Source of the DNA: Apostichopus japonicus
Lineage: Eukaryota > Echinodermata > Holothuroidea > Aspidochirotida > Stichopodidae
Reading direction: 5' to 3'
DNA length: 64,000 nucleotides
Assembly (NCBI RefSeq): GCF_037975245.1
Contig: NC_092579.1
Coordinates: 24,411,166 to 24,475,165, forward strand
A program made the position numbers and the translations under genes. Positions within the stretch are counted from its first letter, which is position 1. Each line of letters starts with the position of its first letter. The notes under the pieces are model-generated. The model ran no database searches. It saw nothing but the letters and a program-made list of their open reading frames with translations, and had not been told where the DNA came from. Below are positions 10,754 through 22,880 of this stretch, one piece after another.

Positions 10754-11101
10754 ATGCAGGAATTTCGCCAAGGCCACCGTTCAAGTAACCGAACCCGTTT
10801 ATTGCTTACTAGCCGTAAATACGGGATTGCTGAGAAATTACGAGACAACAGCGACGATCCGATAGAGGGTAGTATTGATATTATTTTTGAATCGGGTGGT
10901 GTGAAGGACAGAATTTACGAGGAAATTACGAGCGATCCCACCTTTAACATTTTTTTTCGGTTCGGTTCGTTGTGTTCCACCGGTCCTTTTTTTTGTTTGT
11001 GTGTGCGTGTGTGTATAAAGTTTAGCACAGTTTCATTCCCTGAATATACCATTGAGCCATACGGGATATTAGGTTGTGATTTTTTTTTGCTAGCAGATTA
11101 G
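10754..11101 (+). CDS. Open frame of 115 codons, unrecognised
   Basis: ATG at 10754 to TAG at 11099-11101. The first 65 residues have a protein-like, charged composition (for example DDPIEGSIDIIFESGGVKDR). The remainder is hydrophobic and cysteine-rich, as expected of random AT-rich translation, so a true exon might end near 10960. No clear donor, partner exon or family was seen. This may be chance or a decayed element gene. Confidence 0.15.
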   Translation: MQEFRQGHRSSNRTRLLLTSRKYGIAEKLRDNSDDPIEGSIDIIFESGGVKDRIYEEITSDPTFNIFFRFGSLCSTGPFFCLCVRVCIKFSTVSFPEYTIEPYGILGCDFFLLAD

Positions 11102-12834
11102 TTATTGGAATAAAGTGCAATCACGATCTTTGTAATAAAAGAATTTTAAGGCGGCTAATAATAATCAATGAATTCAGTATAATTTGAACTTTACCGATGT
11201 TTTGCAAATTTCGTAATGAGTACCGTAGTACTTTATGCACTCGGCAAAGTGCAGTGAATTGCCAATAGGATGAATAACTTACAATTTCAGAGTTTTAACA
11301 GCTGTATAGTTTCCGGTAGTGTATAAGTAAGTGTTGTACCCTGTAGGCTGACCAGACAGTATTTACCAGTAACATGTGTCTGAACATGCTATATCAACTT
11401 CATTTTCCCATGCATGTATGCCTAATAGTCAATTTTGGCACCTTGCAAAATAGTCCGCAGGAAAAATGTACTTATTTTTTTTATGTTATACCGTTTGCAT
11501 ATATCGGATTTAATATCATGAGGTACAACGGTTACTATAAATACAGGATATGATGAAATGGCAATACCGCAACTTCGTTGAAGGTATTACGCCTTTTTGG
11601 TTTCGATGATAATCGTAACCGTTATGCAGTCTTGCAGGCGAATGCATGTGCGTGCGTTTCGCCTTGCTTGTAAACAAGATATCTCAAGAAAGTATAGCTT
11701 GAGACCTTGTCTCAATCAATAACAATTAACATTGGTCATCCCGATCTGAGTATGGTAAATTTGGGCTCGTTAACACAAAAGGGTGAAGGCAAAAATATTT
11801 CGTGTCAGGATATCAATACACTTAAGGTGGTTAAACATCTCCTAAATTATTTCTTAAGGCATATCCTACATTGCATCAGTCATAATTTGCCAAATTTACA
11901 ACAATTTAAGGAGTTTTTAGACAAGTTTGCTGTTATTGCTGCTAGGATTTGTTTGCAAAGATTTTCATTCAACCATGCAGGTGCGAGTGGAAGGTAGATG
12001 CTCTTAAACCTTAGATTTTTATTGCCCAAAAGATCGCTTTTGATTTAGGCAGTGCAATGGAGTAATAATTGGGAAAATGTACGAAGTCGTGCTAATCGAG
12101 CAGCGATTCAAAGTAGCAGTGAGGTACTGCATAAGCTTAGGACTTGCGCACACCTAGCTACTGTATATTATATGCCCTAGTGTATACTAGATGATCCCTA
12201 ACGTAACAGTAGCCAAGCTATCTTCGTAGGTATTTTGCAGATGTTTTATTTATTTTTTGAGACACCACAGTAGACCTAGCTGCTTTTTATTTGACGTTTC
12301 TGCGACATGTTTACTTTGTTCATAACTTACTTTTGGTGGAAGAAAAGTTGAACCTTCCCTCACAGAAACATAATTTTCCAATGTGCAATTACGTAGCACC
12401 ATGTATCTGCCTAAGTGCCTAACCTTTGTTGATAACAAGTATTGATGTTATAGATCTGTAGGCCTACTATGGAGACTTGAACAACAATCATAGTGCCGAG
12501 TGAATTTTGCGTTTTGGCGAGTAGATTTTCAGTCACGGTCGCCAAATAGCAAATACATTTAAAAATATTTGTCGAGGCCTGAAAACTGCCTGTTGTCTTA
12601 TCAGCGTGCCAATGTGAATATTGTTTATCATATCTCAATACTTTTTACTGTACTACTTAGATTGGAGTATATTCATCATCCTGGCTATACGCTGTAGCCT
12701 AGCGTGTCATATTCATATTGCATCATCGAAACCGGACGGCAGTTTTGCTGTCTGGTTAAATGGATGGTTGGTGTCAGAGCTGATTGCGGCTAGCTCGAAA
12801 TTGGTAAAAGAAAATGTCCTTTTATGTGTGTACA
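11102..12834. other. Intergenic region, nothing confirmed
   Basis: A plus-strand open frame ends at 11997 (residues such as LPNLQQFKEFLDKFAVIAAR). Its ATG is at about 11751 and it has no recognisable partner exon. No repeat boundary was found. Confidence 0.3.
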
Positions 12835-13197
12835 CAGTGGCGTAGGAAGGTACTTTTGAGTGGGGGGGGGGGGCTGAAGACTGATGGCCGGCCTGGGGAA
12901 GGGGTCTAAGGGGAGGGGGTGTTTTTGCATTTCCAGGTGGCCTCAGATGCAATTTGGTGCAATATAGCACACTTCAACCCACCCACTCCATTTTGTATAT
13001 AATTTTGCATTTTCACCTGGCCTTAGATGCAATTTGGTGCTCCAAATGAGATTTTTTTTCTCATTTGGAAATGAAAAAGGGGTTTTCTGACTTGCGAAGC
13101 GGGGGGGGGGGGGGGGCGGAATGATACTTCCGCTCCTCCACATTTTTTACCGGGGGGGGGCTGGCGCTCCCCAGCCCCCCCGGTTCCTACGCCCTTG
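12835..13197. mobile_element. hAT-type MITE with perfect 8-bp target duplication
   Basis: Flanked by TGTGTACA at 12827-12834 and 13198-13205. The left end reads CAGTGGCGTAGGAA; the right end, reverse-complemented, reads CAAGGGCGTAGGAA (12 of 14 identical). Both are typical hAT termini. The 363-bp interior is G-rich, with runs of 10-18 G, and carries two direct copies of a segment around CCTNAGATGCAATTTGGTGC (about 12941 and 13021). No transposase coding. Confidence 0.8.
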
Positions 13198-13205
13198 TGT
13201 GTACA

Positions 13206-13915
13206 TATCACATATAAAGGAAGACTGTTTTTTTTCTGGACATTGAAGCATTAATAAAAAATTCTATTATATATAAATCCTTACCGGTGAAGGAAATGGT
13301 TGATGCCCACAAGGAAGTGTTACAAATAAGAGCTGGAAATTTACGATCTTTTCTGCTTGTCATTCACTCTCGGACAAATTTAGCTCACTAACTCTAACCG
13401 CGGGGAGTTGTTATGGCCCTGCTCTAACTCAGCTAACTCAGATTGTATGGGGGGGGGGGAGGGGAACAAAATTTGCACAACTAATTCGGTCATTTCATGG
13501 TCCTTTTGCAATATGCCTCATTCCCAAACTCTGCATCATGGTATTTTCAACTTAAAAGAAAAGAGGAACATATTCTATGCTATCTGATATACTTCATCCT
13601 TTTATTTCACAAAATGTGGCAATCAATGTATGAAAACAGTCAAGAAGGAATGGAATGTAAGGAACAGCGGTTCTTAGCTGATGTTCCTCTTCATGTCGTA
13701 AAAAAAAAAAAAATTGATATCTTGACTTTTTAAGAAATCTCCCCACATCCGCCACCGCTATATTCCCTGCAACCTAATTATCGTCAACTTTCCAGTGACA
13801 AGCCATTTTGGTTTTTGCCCATCGTTAAATATTTAAAGACATCTGCGATTATACTTAAATTGGCCTATCTTTAAGTTATATATATATACATTAGTGAGAG
13901 AGGAAAAATGGAACG
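13206..13915. other. Intergenic region, nothing recognised
   Basis: Contains a 9-10 base G run near 13450, a short A run near 13700 and a TA repeat near 13880. No gene or bounded element. Confidence 0.35.
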
Positions 13916-13929
13916 TCAAAAATGGAGTT

Positions 13930-14240
13930 GTCGGTGTAAGGGGTGGGGTGAGGCGCACGCCCCTCCATAATCCTCGATCAGTCACTGGCTACCCTGTGTA
14001 TATAATAGGGATCAGCGCTGTAATTATCACTGTTCCTCTTCTCTTCCCCGTGTCTTGGCGTTTATCTTCTACTCCCTCCTTTTCTTCTTTTTCTCTCTTT
14101 CTTCTATTTCTTTTCCCTTCCTTCCTCCCTCCCCCCCCCCCATTTTCCCTCTTTTTTCTTCTCTTTTTTTTTCTTCTCCTCTTTTTCTTACCCGGGGGTA
14201 CGCGCCCCCAACGCCCCCCTGGATACGCGCATGTATATGG
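13930..14240. repeat. Decayed MITE with long polypyrimidine tract
   Basis: The right end (about 14190-14235) matches, in reverse complement, the common invertebrate hAT-MITE end style (CATGCGCGTATCCAGG, then a G-rich run). The left end is less clear (about 13938-13970, G-rich then GGCGCACGCCCC). Inside, about 14064-14190 is almost purely pyrimidine on the plus strand, including about 11 C. The long open frames seen on both strands here come from this simple tract. Confidence 0.4.
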
Positions 14241-14735
14241 TCTCCGAAATCGCAATGCATTCAGAACTAGACGCAAATATAAGTTTCACAGCCTGCCAGA
14301 TCTATACCATCTATTCTTTGCAATGACTCTGGCAATAGTCGCATCAATTTCAAAGCATTCATGAAAATTCCCACATTCATCCTTCTTCTGCCTTTCTGTG
14401 GAATTACCTGTCACCCCAAGTGAAAGAAGCTGAATATGTGTCTAATTTGAAAGCTTCCTATTCCTATTCCTAATGTAATGTTTCTTGTTTTTCTCAGCGC
14501 AACGAGACTTGAATGCCATGTTGCACAGTATCAGAATGGTGTAATATTATTATGTTTAATGAATTAAACATATTCAACAAAATAAGGATAGGCCTATATT
14601 TCCTGAAATTTGATTCGAATGAAATCTCTCTATCGCAGAATAGAAATAGAAATATGTTTAATTTCTGGTATTATCAATTGACATTCTATAGAATTGTGTT
14701 TGAAACATGTCAATTGATGTTCAACTCATGGGGTC
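14241..14735. other. Intergenic region, nothing recognised
   Basis: AT-rich DNA without an identifiable gene or repeat. Confidence 0.35.
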
Positions 14736-14739
14736 AGCC

Positions 14740-15126
14740 CGATATTCATAAGGACCATTAGTCGTAAGGGTCATTGTTCATAAGGTTCGTTATTCATAAC
14801 GTGCATTTTTTTCGAGAAAAGGTTCGTTATCCATAATCGGGAAAAAGGTTCGTTATTCATAAAAAGAGGGGTCATTGTTCATAAGGTCCGTTAATCGGAA
14901 AAAAGGTTCGATATTCATAATAGCAAAAAAGGTCCGCTATTCATAATCGAAAAAAGGTTCGATATTCATAGCAAAAAAGGTCCGTTATTCATAATCGAAA
15001 CAAAAAGGGTTCGATATTCATAATAGCAAAAAAGGTCCATTTTTCATAATTGGAAAAACGGTTCGATGTTCATAATAGCAAAAAAGTCCATTTATCATAA
15101 TCGGAAAAAAGATCCAGTAGTCATAC
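14740..15126 (+). repeat. Short tandem repeat array, TTCATAA family, copy 1
   Basis: About 14 imperfect copies of a unit of roughly 25-30 bases with the core AAGGTTCGTTATTCATAA, followed by TAGCAAAA or TCGGAAAA spacers, all in one orientation. The array starts at CGATATTCATAAGG and ends directly against the Helitron-like element. A second array of the same family is at 44778-45086. Confidence 0.75.
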
Positions 15127-15339
15127 AGTAATAATAGCAACAAACAAGAGCCCAAGGGCACTGTGGTTCCTTGCTTGGGGTATATGACAATACACATAAT
15201 ATTATCAAGCAAGATTGGGCTCAAATAGTCCAAGTAATTGTGGTCCTACATGTACGCATAAAGTAACCAACACTATAGCCAACACTTTTGTGATCACAAA
15301 ATGTGATGGGATTTTTGATCAATAGGCACTTTTGAGATC

Positions 15340-17620
15340 TAAATATGGCGTCGAAAATGTAAGAAGTATAAGGTCACCTACAAGCGGGTCAACAGATATG
15401 ATAACATTGGTGACCACAGATGACATGACCTTTAAGTATGAAAATGTTCCACCACCCCATTCACAACTTGTCCCAAATTATCAACCGTGTCACACCTTGG
15501 CATTGGGATTTAATTGCATTAAATGTCTAAAAATTAACTTTGAACTTGTATACATAACTTCACACACAAAGGTCACCCGTAGGTCAACCAATTGACATTT
15601 TTGATCGGTGAGACCTAAACGGAGCATCAAAACTGTAAAAATTCAAATATGTTTTCTTTCCCATTTTCTCCCCCCCAAAATACTAGTTTTTTAACATTAG
15701 CTGACCTTTGGTGACCTTGGACCACATGACCGCTAAGTTTGAAAATATTCCCCTATACCATTCGCAACTTGTCCAAAAAAATCAACCTTGTCACACCTTG
15801 GCACTGGGAGTTATTGCATGAAATGTCTGAAAATTAACTTTGACCTCCTATAACTTCACACACAAAGCTCATCCAGGGGTCAACCTATTGACATTTATGA
15901 TCAGAAGGTACCTTTAACATCTGAAAATAGCATCGAAACTGTAAAAATCCCCAAAACACGAAAAGGTCACCAGAGGTCAAATTGAGGTCAAGGGTCACCC
16001 AGATGTGGGTGGACAATTGGATTACGTAGAAGCAACTCCCAACCCTAACTGACAATTCGTTCTCAAGTTATCGCAAAAATACTAGTTTTTTATCATTAAT
16101 TGACCTTTGGTGACCTTGGATCACATGACCGTTAAGTTTGAAAATATTACCCTATACCATTTGCAACTACTCCAAAAATATCAACCCTGTCACACCTTGG
16201 AACTGGGAGTTATTGCATTAAATATCTGAAAATTAACTTTGACCTCGTATAACTTCGCACACAAAGGTCACACGGGGGTCAACCCATTGACATTTATGAT
16301 CAGAAGGTACCTTTAACATCTGAAAATAGCATCGAAACTGTAAAAATCCACAAAACACAAAAAGGTCACCAGAGGTCACCAGAGGTCAAATTGAGGTCAA
16401 GGGTCACCCAGGTGCGGGTCAACAATTGGATTACATTGAAGCAACTCCCAACCCTAACGGACAATTTGTTCTCAAGTTATCGCAAAAATACTAGTTTTTT
16501 ATCATTAATTGACCTTTAGTGACCTCGGATCACATGACCGTTAAGTTTGAAAATATTCCCCTATACCATTTGCAACTTGTCCCAAAATATCAACCGTGTA
16601 ATACCTTGGCACTGGGAGTTATTACACTAAATGTCTGAAAATTAACTTTGACCTCATATAACTTAACATACAAAGGTCACCTTGGGTCAACTTATTGACA
16701 TTTTTGATCGGTGAGACCTAAATAGAGCATCAAACTATACAAATTCAAACATTTTATTCTTTGCCCATTTTCTCCTCCCAAAATACTAGTTTTTTAACAT
16801 TAATTGACCTTTGGTGACCTCGGATCACATGACCGTTAAGTTTTAAAATATTCCCCTATACCATTTGCAACTTGTCCAAAAATATCAACCACGTCACACC
16901 TTGGAACTGGGAGTTATTGCATTAAATGTCTGAAAATTAACTTTGACCTTGTATAACTTCGCACACGAAGGTCACACGGGTGTCAACCCATTGACATTTT
17001 TGATCCAAAGGTACCTTTGGTATCCAAATCTAGCATCAAAACCAAACATTTTCTTTTTTGCTCGTTTCCTCCCAAAATAAGCACATTTTTTCTAATGTGA
17101 CCTTTGACCTTTTGACCTTGGTTTCAAATGTAGTTTAATCTCCTGATTCCAAAAAACAAAACGACGAGTCTGTACAACCATCCTAACTCCGACCGAAAAA
17201 CTTTGACCCCATATAACTTCGCACATAAAGGTCACACGGGGTCAACCTATTGACATTTATGTTCAGAAGGTACCTTTGACATCTGAAAATAGCATCAAAA
17301 CTGTAAAAATCCCCAAAAACACGTAAAGGTCACCAAAGGTCAAATTGAGGTCAAGGGTCACCCAGGTGCGGGTCAACAATTGGATTACATTGAAGCAACT
17401 CCCAACCCTAACGGACATTTCGTTCTCAAGTTATCGCAAAAATACTAGTTTTTTATCATTAATTGACCTTTGTTGACCTCGGATCACATGACCGTTAAGT
17501 TTGAAAATGCTCCCCTAACCAGTTCACAACTTGTCCGAAAATATCAATCTTGTCGCACATTGGCACTGGGAGTTATTGCAGTTTTAATATTTTCGGTTTT
17601 TGGACCATAACTGACCTTTG
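15340..17620. repeat. Core tandem repeats of 0.3-0.66 kb
   Basis: Repeated blocks start with TGACCTTTGGTGACCT followed by CACATGACCGTTAAGTTTG, near 15703, 16099, 16509, 16804 and 17463. They run through a CACACCTTGGCACTGGGAGT block and end with AGGTCA-rich tails. Two subtypes alternate, one with CTCAAGTTATCGCAAAAATA before the block and one with TTTTCTCC. The segment with ATTTTTGATCGGTGAGACC recurs at about 1.1 kb spacing (near 15595 and 16698), suggesting a higher-order repeat. Confidence 0.7.
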
Positions 17621-17740
17621 GTGACCTTTGTGGGCACCAGAAACAATAGGGCACACCTTCTCCATATGGTGGATCTATAGTCCAAGTTTGGCCTCAATCC
17701 AACATTCCCTTATTGAGATAGAGCGTACCCAAGCAAGTGT

Positions 17741-17788
17741 CACAGACACACACACACACATACATACATACATACATACACACACACG
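17741..17788. repeat. CA/CATA microsatellite
   Basis: CACACA, then about six CATA repeats, then CACACACA, next to the terminal hairpin of the Helitron-like element. Confidence 0.9.
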
Positions 17789-18139
17789 CCAACCTGACTG
17801 CATAGGTTCCTTTTGCTAAAGCAAGGAACCAAAAAGCAGGGCGGGCGACCCTCCCCCTCCTCCCCCTTGCCCCAAAAAGGAAATAAAACAATTCTCATGT
17901 GGGCAAATGGTTCATGTTGCAGCTGTGACTAGTCTAGTTGACTGTAGACTAGGTAGTTGCCGTCGTTAACCCTTAAGCCCACGTCTGGGCCGCAAGTGAC
18001 CCCCCTCTTCCCCTGGGCAGTGGGATGCAGGGGCACTGGGGCGTGACGACCCCGCGCTGTTGCGAACAAGATTTAGAACAAACTCTTGCACTTGTTCACG
18101 TCATGATAACAATAATCGATGGATGAATCATGGATTGTC

Positions 18140-18412
18140 ACAGAAAAACCATGTTTATCGCTTGAAAACACAGTTTGAGGCCGATAAACCTTGTTTTGCG
18201 ACTGAAAAACCATGTTTATCGCCGAAAAACCATGTTTATCAGCGATAATCCATGTTTTTCAGGCAATAAACATGGATTCTCGCAGATAAACCTTGTTTAT
18301 CAACCGAAAATCCATGTTTATCGGTCGATAAACATGGCTTTTCGATCGAAAAACATGGTTTATCGGTCGATAAACATGGTTTTTCGACCGATAATCCATG
18401 TTTTTCGATTTA
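18140..18412. repeat. Array of short repeats in alternating orientation
   Basis: About a dozen copies of a unit of roughly 20-24 bases with the core AAACATGG or its complement CCATGTTT, joined by TATCG/CGATAA or TTTTCG/CGAAAA. Orientation changes along the array: CCATGTTT copies dominate the left half, AAACATGG copies dominate 18265-18380, and CCATGTTT returns at the right end. The single strand could fold into several nested hairpins. A 105-codon open frame through it is a by-product of the repeat. Confidence 0.7.
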
Positions 18413-20770
18413 TTGAGCAATTGGCTTGCCATATGCGTCACTATTTGAAGTCGAGCTGTAAACCTGTCTATTTGAGCAATACTACGGTGTAGCAAATGTC
18501 AGCCGCTGAAATATGGCAACAGTCAACATTCAATAGCCACCTGTAAAGTGTAATTTTAGATGCTTGATAAACCGACAAGAGATGGAATGGAGGTATGTAA
18601 TATCTAATGACTAAAAATAAAATGCAAGGGAATTCCAGGGTAACGAAAATTATCAGCTGCTACTTGACTTTCTGTATCACCGAGTTTTAAGTGCCAGGCC
18701 TTTTTTTTGCGCCAGACGACTACTAATCAAAATACTTGCATGCAATGAAGGCGTTGTGTTGTTGGCCTAACGTTAAGCTAATTGTTATTGTTAATAAAGC
18801 AACACAAAGATCTAAGTTATGGCTACAAGTAGTAAATTAGGCTACGGTATGAGTAGGCATAATACAGGTTTAATAGTTAGATAGTTTTCCATACACCCCC
18901 ATTGCCAAATTCAATTGCGGCAAGGGGATTTACCACAGCACAGAGCTACTCATGTTATATATATAGTCATGTTGTGACATGCAATTCCTGTTGTTAGCCT
19001 ACTGAGTACTGTAGGCCTAGGCAAAAGTAGTTTGAGCCTATGCCATAAAGTATGGTACAAAGCCTAACTTAGTACTAACTTAGTAGGCCATATCAATATA
19101 ATGGTGAATTTGCGATGCTCAGCCTGCCCAGGACATGATTGTTGACAACGGTAAGGATAATCCTCTACTTTTCCCCTGTGAATTAGTTTTGTCCTTCAAC
19201 TAGGCCTAGCTTACAATAATCATGGATGACTTGGTAATTAAGATTCTTTCAGATTATAATAAATTAATACAAACAGATTCTGTCAACACGTTCTGTGCAG
19301 TTTCCTACCATTGCATATGTATTAGCTAATAAAGTTTACACAGCTACTAGTGTCAGTCAATACAGTTAGGTGTCTTATAGTTGGCTTTCACTCCCTATTT
19401 GTAGTAATTGTAATTATCCAGTCTGTGAGAGTCCAAAGGAAGTTGCCAGGCACTTCCAGAGGTTAAGCATATATCTAGGCTAAATATCTTGAAACCAGAG
19501 TAGTTACTAGGGTATCTGCAATGTGAGAATTTCCATAGGGATATAATTGTAACTTTGTTCTTCCACACACATGATATTGCGATACCTTTAGGTATCGTAA
19601 TTCGTATGACAAGCCACACCCATTTTCAACATTGCAAATTCGAGTCACCTTCAGCTATTTCCACTCAATGCACGATCATTATATAGGCTAAATAAAAGTG
19701 TCAGTAAAACTTGTATTTGACCTCAGTTTCTTATTTATGATAATTAACTTTCCAAGCAACTACAAATGCTGTTATGTTGCGATCTTATGAAACGTTTTGC
19801 AAATGACACTACTTACAGTAGGCTATGGCTGTAGGGGCCTGTGTCTGTTGTATTCCAACACTCAAGTTAGAGCATGCTTTAGGGATTATGATCAACCATA
19901 ATTGAACAGGAAAACTTCTTTGGAAATTTGAATAATGTGTATCATGTATGTGACAAAAGTATGGTAAAAAGATCACAAACTTTTGGTAATATCATATTTT
20001 AGTCTGGCAGGGAAATTTGCTATATTAGTTCTTTATTCATTATTGCAATAATAAGAACTAACCTCGTATACTGTACGTGCACTTTTTATCTCATTGTATT
20101 GAATGACAAAGCCTGAGTCAGGACTCCACTCCCACTTAGACTTTGCAAATCCTAGGGCCTCCAGTACTCAATATGTTAAGAATATAAAATATACTTTACT
20201 AACAGTAACATTTTTCTGTCTGAAGTCACCCAACAGCCTTTTTCATGACAGAAGGCTTGATTTGAATGAAGACATTGATTGTACCATTATTTGGTACCCC
20301 AAATAATGACATGTAAAAGTTGTCCATATAATGTACTCCTGATGGCAATTTCTACAAATTGTACAAAGCGTTGTTTGGTATTCTATTGCACAACTTATCC
20401 CATAATTTCCATCCTGTGAATAAAGAAGAAGAATATAGATTTGATAAAGTAAATTTGTATATAATAAAGGGAAATGTACACATTGAGAGTAGTTAGAGAT
20501 TTTTAAAGCAATGTGAGGGTACTATATAGCAGTATAAACCAGTCATAGCTTATAATTGAATCATCTTTCAAAAGTGAAGTGTTTACCATACCTACCAGCA
20601 CATTTTTAACTTTACCACCACAAGGTTATTAACTTGTTTATTCAAATATTCTGTGGTGTTATTTAAATAGGTCTGTACATAAAGGCCAGATTACTATTTG
20701 GTCAGCAATAACAGGTAGTATACTGCAAGGCACATTTGGAAACCTTGCTGAACTTCCTACGAACACATAT
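18413..20770. other. Intergenic region, nothing confirmed
   Basis: AT-rich DNA with several TAGGCCTA and TACAGTA words. A GTAAGG donor-like site lies near 19151 but nothing ties it to a transcript. No recognisable coding exon. Confidence 0.3.
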
Positions 20771-20772
20771 GC

Positions 20773-21094
20773 ATGGACTTGCCCAGGATTTCCTGAGTGC
20801 CGGGTATACTGATCGCCGTCCTAGGGGAGGGGTCTAAAGGGGTCTGAAGATGCTCAGATGCCAAATGCTGGCACTTGTGTAGCTTTTTAAGCACATATAT
20901 AAGTACTAGTTTTGCTAACAATTTACATTTTTAAATTATTTTTTCAATTTATGTTGAATATATTGTTAGGAATTTCAGGATTTTAGATAAAAATAGTGCT
21001 GGGCGAGATTCACGATTTTTAAGACAGTGCTGGGCGGTAAGTTTTAGTGCTGGGCGGGGCCGCCCAGTGCTGCCCAGCGTGGGCACATCCCTGC
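20773..21094. repeat. Probable small MITE (hAT-like ends)
   Basis: The left end reads CATGGACTTGCCCAGG; the right end, reverse-complemented, reads CAGGGATGTGCCCACG (12 of 16 identical). Internally there are copies of GTGCTGGGCG near 20996, 21026 and 21049. I could not find a matching 8-bp target duplication. Confidence 0.35.
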
Positions 21095-21259
21095 ATTTGC
21101 TGTATCACCCGTTTTCCGATGTTCTTCATGTAATGGATAACCCAGCGTATTGTGGTACCAATATTGCTTGGATCTGGTTCCACCTCAAAGCCTGGGGGGA
21201 GGGGGGAGGCAAACGGTGGCCATTTGGCAAAGCTCGTAGAAAATTGACATATAATCACT

Positions 21260-22780
21260 ATTAAGCCATAACTACTGTAAGGTGCGATTTAACATGTTTT
21301 GCACTACAGTAGCTGCAATACTGTACAGTAAAACATAAAGATAGGCCAAATAAAAAGAGAGTAAAATGATAGCAGTTGGGTGCATCTTTTGTGAAGGAAA
21401 ATAAAACGTTTATTGTGGAAGTTTACACCAGAATGTTGATTTCATTCCAAGACCACCACAACCTTGGTCTATGGTATCGCTAGTTATTGTTCACAGTAAG
21501 TTGATAACAGTAAATACAATTCAGAGTACACCTACAGTGCAGTTATAACTTGGCTATAACCACAAGCACAAGCAAAACATCTACTCTTTGGTGATGGTGA
21601 CAAAAATCTTGGCATGCTTCCAAGAAGTTTTTGATTGTATACAACTTTGTTTAATCTGTTCCTGCCACCCATCCTCCAATTAAATATCCTCACTGTGGCT
21701 CTACCCCAGTATATTGTATTTTATATCAAGCCATTCAGTGTCAAACATTACCATTATAGCAATTCTGTGACTTAGCAGTGTACATTCAGAAAGTCATACC
21801 ACATTTAGGCACTAAAAATACAACATGTGAATATCCCAGTTCAGCAAGTCGTTACAGCAACGTTAATGCAGCATATGACGGACAGTTTAACATAACCTTT
21901 CCCTCATATGAGCCATAGAAAGTTTTATAGAAACTGAAAGCAGGATATGCCAGATTCACTTTTCTATGAGCTAGTTCCTAACAGATGAAAATAGTTGGTG
22001 GGGAAAACATTACAGTGAGTAACACAACAGTGAGTAAAGGCTCACAAATTGTAAATTATATATGAGTATGGAGTGTCTAAAATATTTGCAAGCAGGGTTT
22101 TTGTGAAGTTTATAAGCCAATCAAATCATCCAAAATATATATTGTGTTTTTTGGAAACAAATCTCTGTAATGTTGAACAAGTCTAATGATTTGAAAATGT
22201 TTGCTTGCATATCAAGTTTGTCTAGCATGAATTACTTGCCCATCAAACTATCTGGGATGGGTTAAGTGTGGTTCAGATGGTTGGCAAGGTATTTCATTCC
22301 TGATATATATGTATAATATGAAACATTTATTGTTTATACTGTGCAGTTGAAAAGATTAATTTACATTTAATCACTTTTAAATGAGCACTTTGAATTACAA
22401 GAAAAAGAAAACACACTGCTGACTCTCAATTTCAAGAGCAATGAGCATGAAGAGGAGGGGTTGGGATGGGGTGGGGGAGAAGAAAGTAAGGTAGAGGGTA
22501 TGAAAGCACCAGAATAGGTTTGTAATTTCCTAAGAATTAGTCATTCTTTGGCAAACTGACTGTGGTGAAAATGTCAATTGCAAATTAAATTTCATGGTTA
22601 CATATATATCTTGTCGAAGTGTAAAAATTGGGTCATATTCTGAGTAAATTTCCTTCATTATGTGTGTCTATATGTGTTTCCCAATATCAATGCCTTTATA
22701 GCAATTTATAAATAGGTTCAGTCACAGATGAGCCTGCCTATCACCCTGTACACCCTGTATCACCCTAAACTTTCTACTTT
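21260..22780. other. Intergenic region, nothing recognised
   Basis: No exon or repeat boundary identified; a short G-rich stretch lies near 22455. Confidence 0.35.
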
Positions 22781-22789
22781 TGTAAATTA

Positions 22790-22880
22790 ATTTACTTCTT
22801 TGTAAAGCGCTTTGAGCAGTAACTTTTGTTTACTGATTTGGCGCTGTATATATGTCTCATTTATTATTATTGTTACAGTA
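22790..22880 (+). repeat. LINE 3' tail fragment
   Basis: TGTAAAGCGCTTTGAGCAGT, then TTGGCGCTGTATATATG and ATTATTATT. This is the usual 3' end layout of L2/CR1-type LINEs in marine invertebrates: a short stem motif, GGCGCTATATAAAT, then an ATT-rich tail. Confidence 0.6.

Larger units (their letters stand above)
15131..17840 (+). mobile_element. Helitron-like non-autonomous element with tandem core
   Basis: The left part has GGTTCCTTGCTT at 15165-15176; its exact reverse complement lies at 17819-17830, at the right end. The right copy also forms the 3' arm of a hairpin (17805-17830, arms GGTTCCTT and AAGGAACC). Between them are a core of tandem repeats (about 15340-17620) and a CA/CATA microsatellite (about 17741-17788). 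Inverted terminal motif, tandem core, microsatellite and 3' palindrome together are the layout of DINE/HINE-type Helitron relatives. No replication or helicase gene is present. Exact ends are uncertain. Confidence 0.55.

Noticed and set aside
11707-11997. Plus-strand open frame of about 96 codons
   Set aside because: It opens with a non-ATG codon (first ATG about 11751), has no recognised domain and no matched neighbouring exon.
13989-14364. Long open frames on both strands with R/K/E-rich or F/L/S-rich translation
   Set aside because: They are products of the polypyrimidine tract.
18175-18495. Open frames of 105 and 78 codons on opposite strands
   Set aside because: They run through the CATGTTT/AAACATGG repeat array and repeat its unit; not a gene.
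20773-21094. MITE with confirmed target duplication
   Set aside because: Ends are similar but the flanking 8-mers do not match, so it is listed only as probable.
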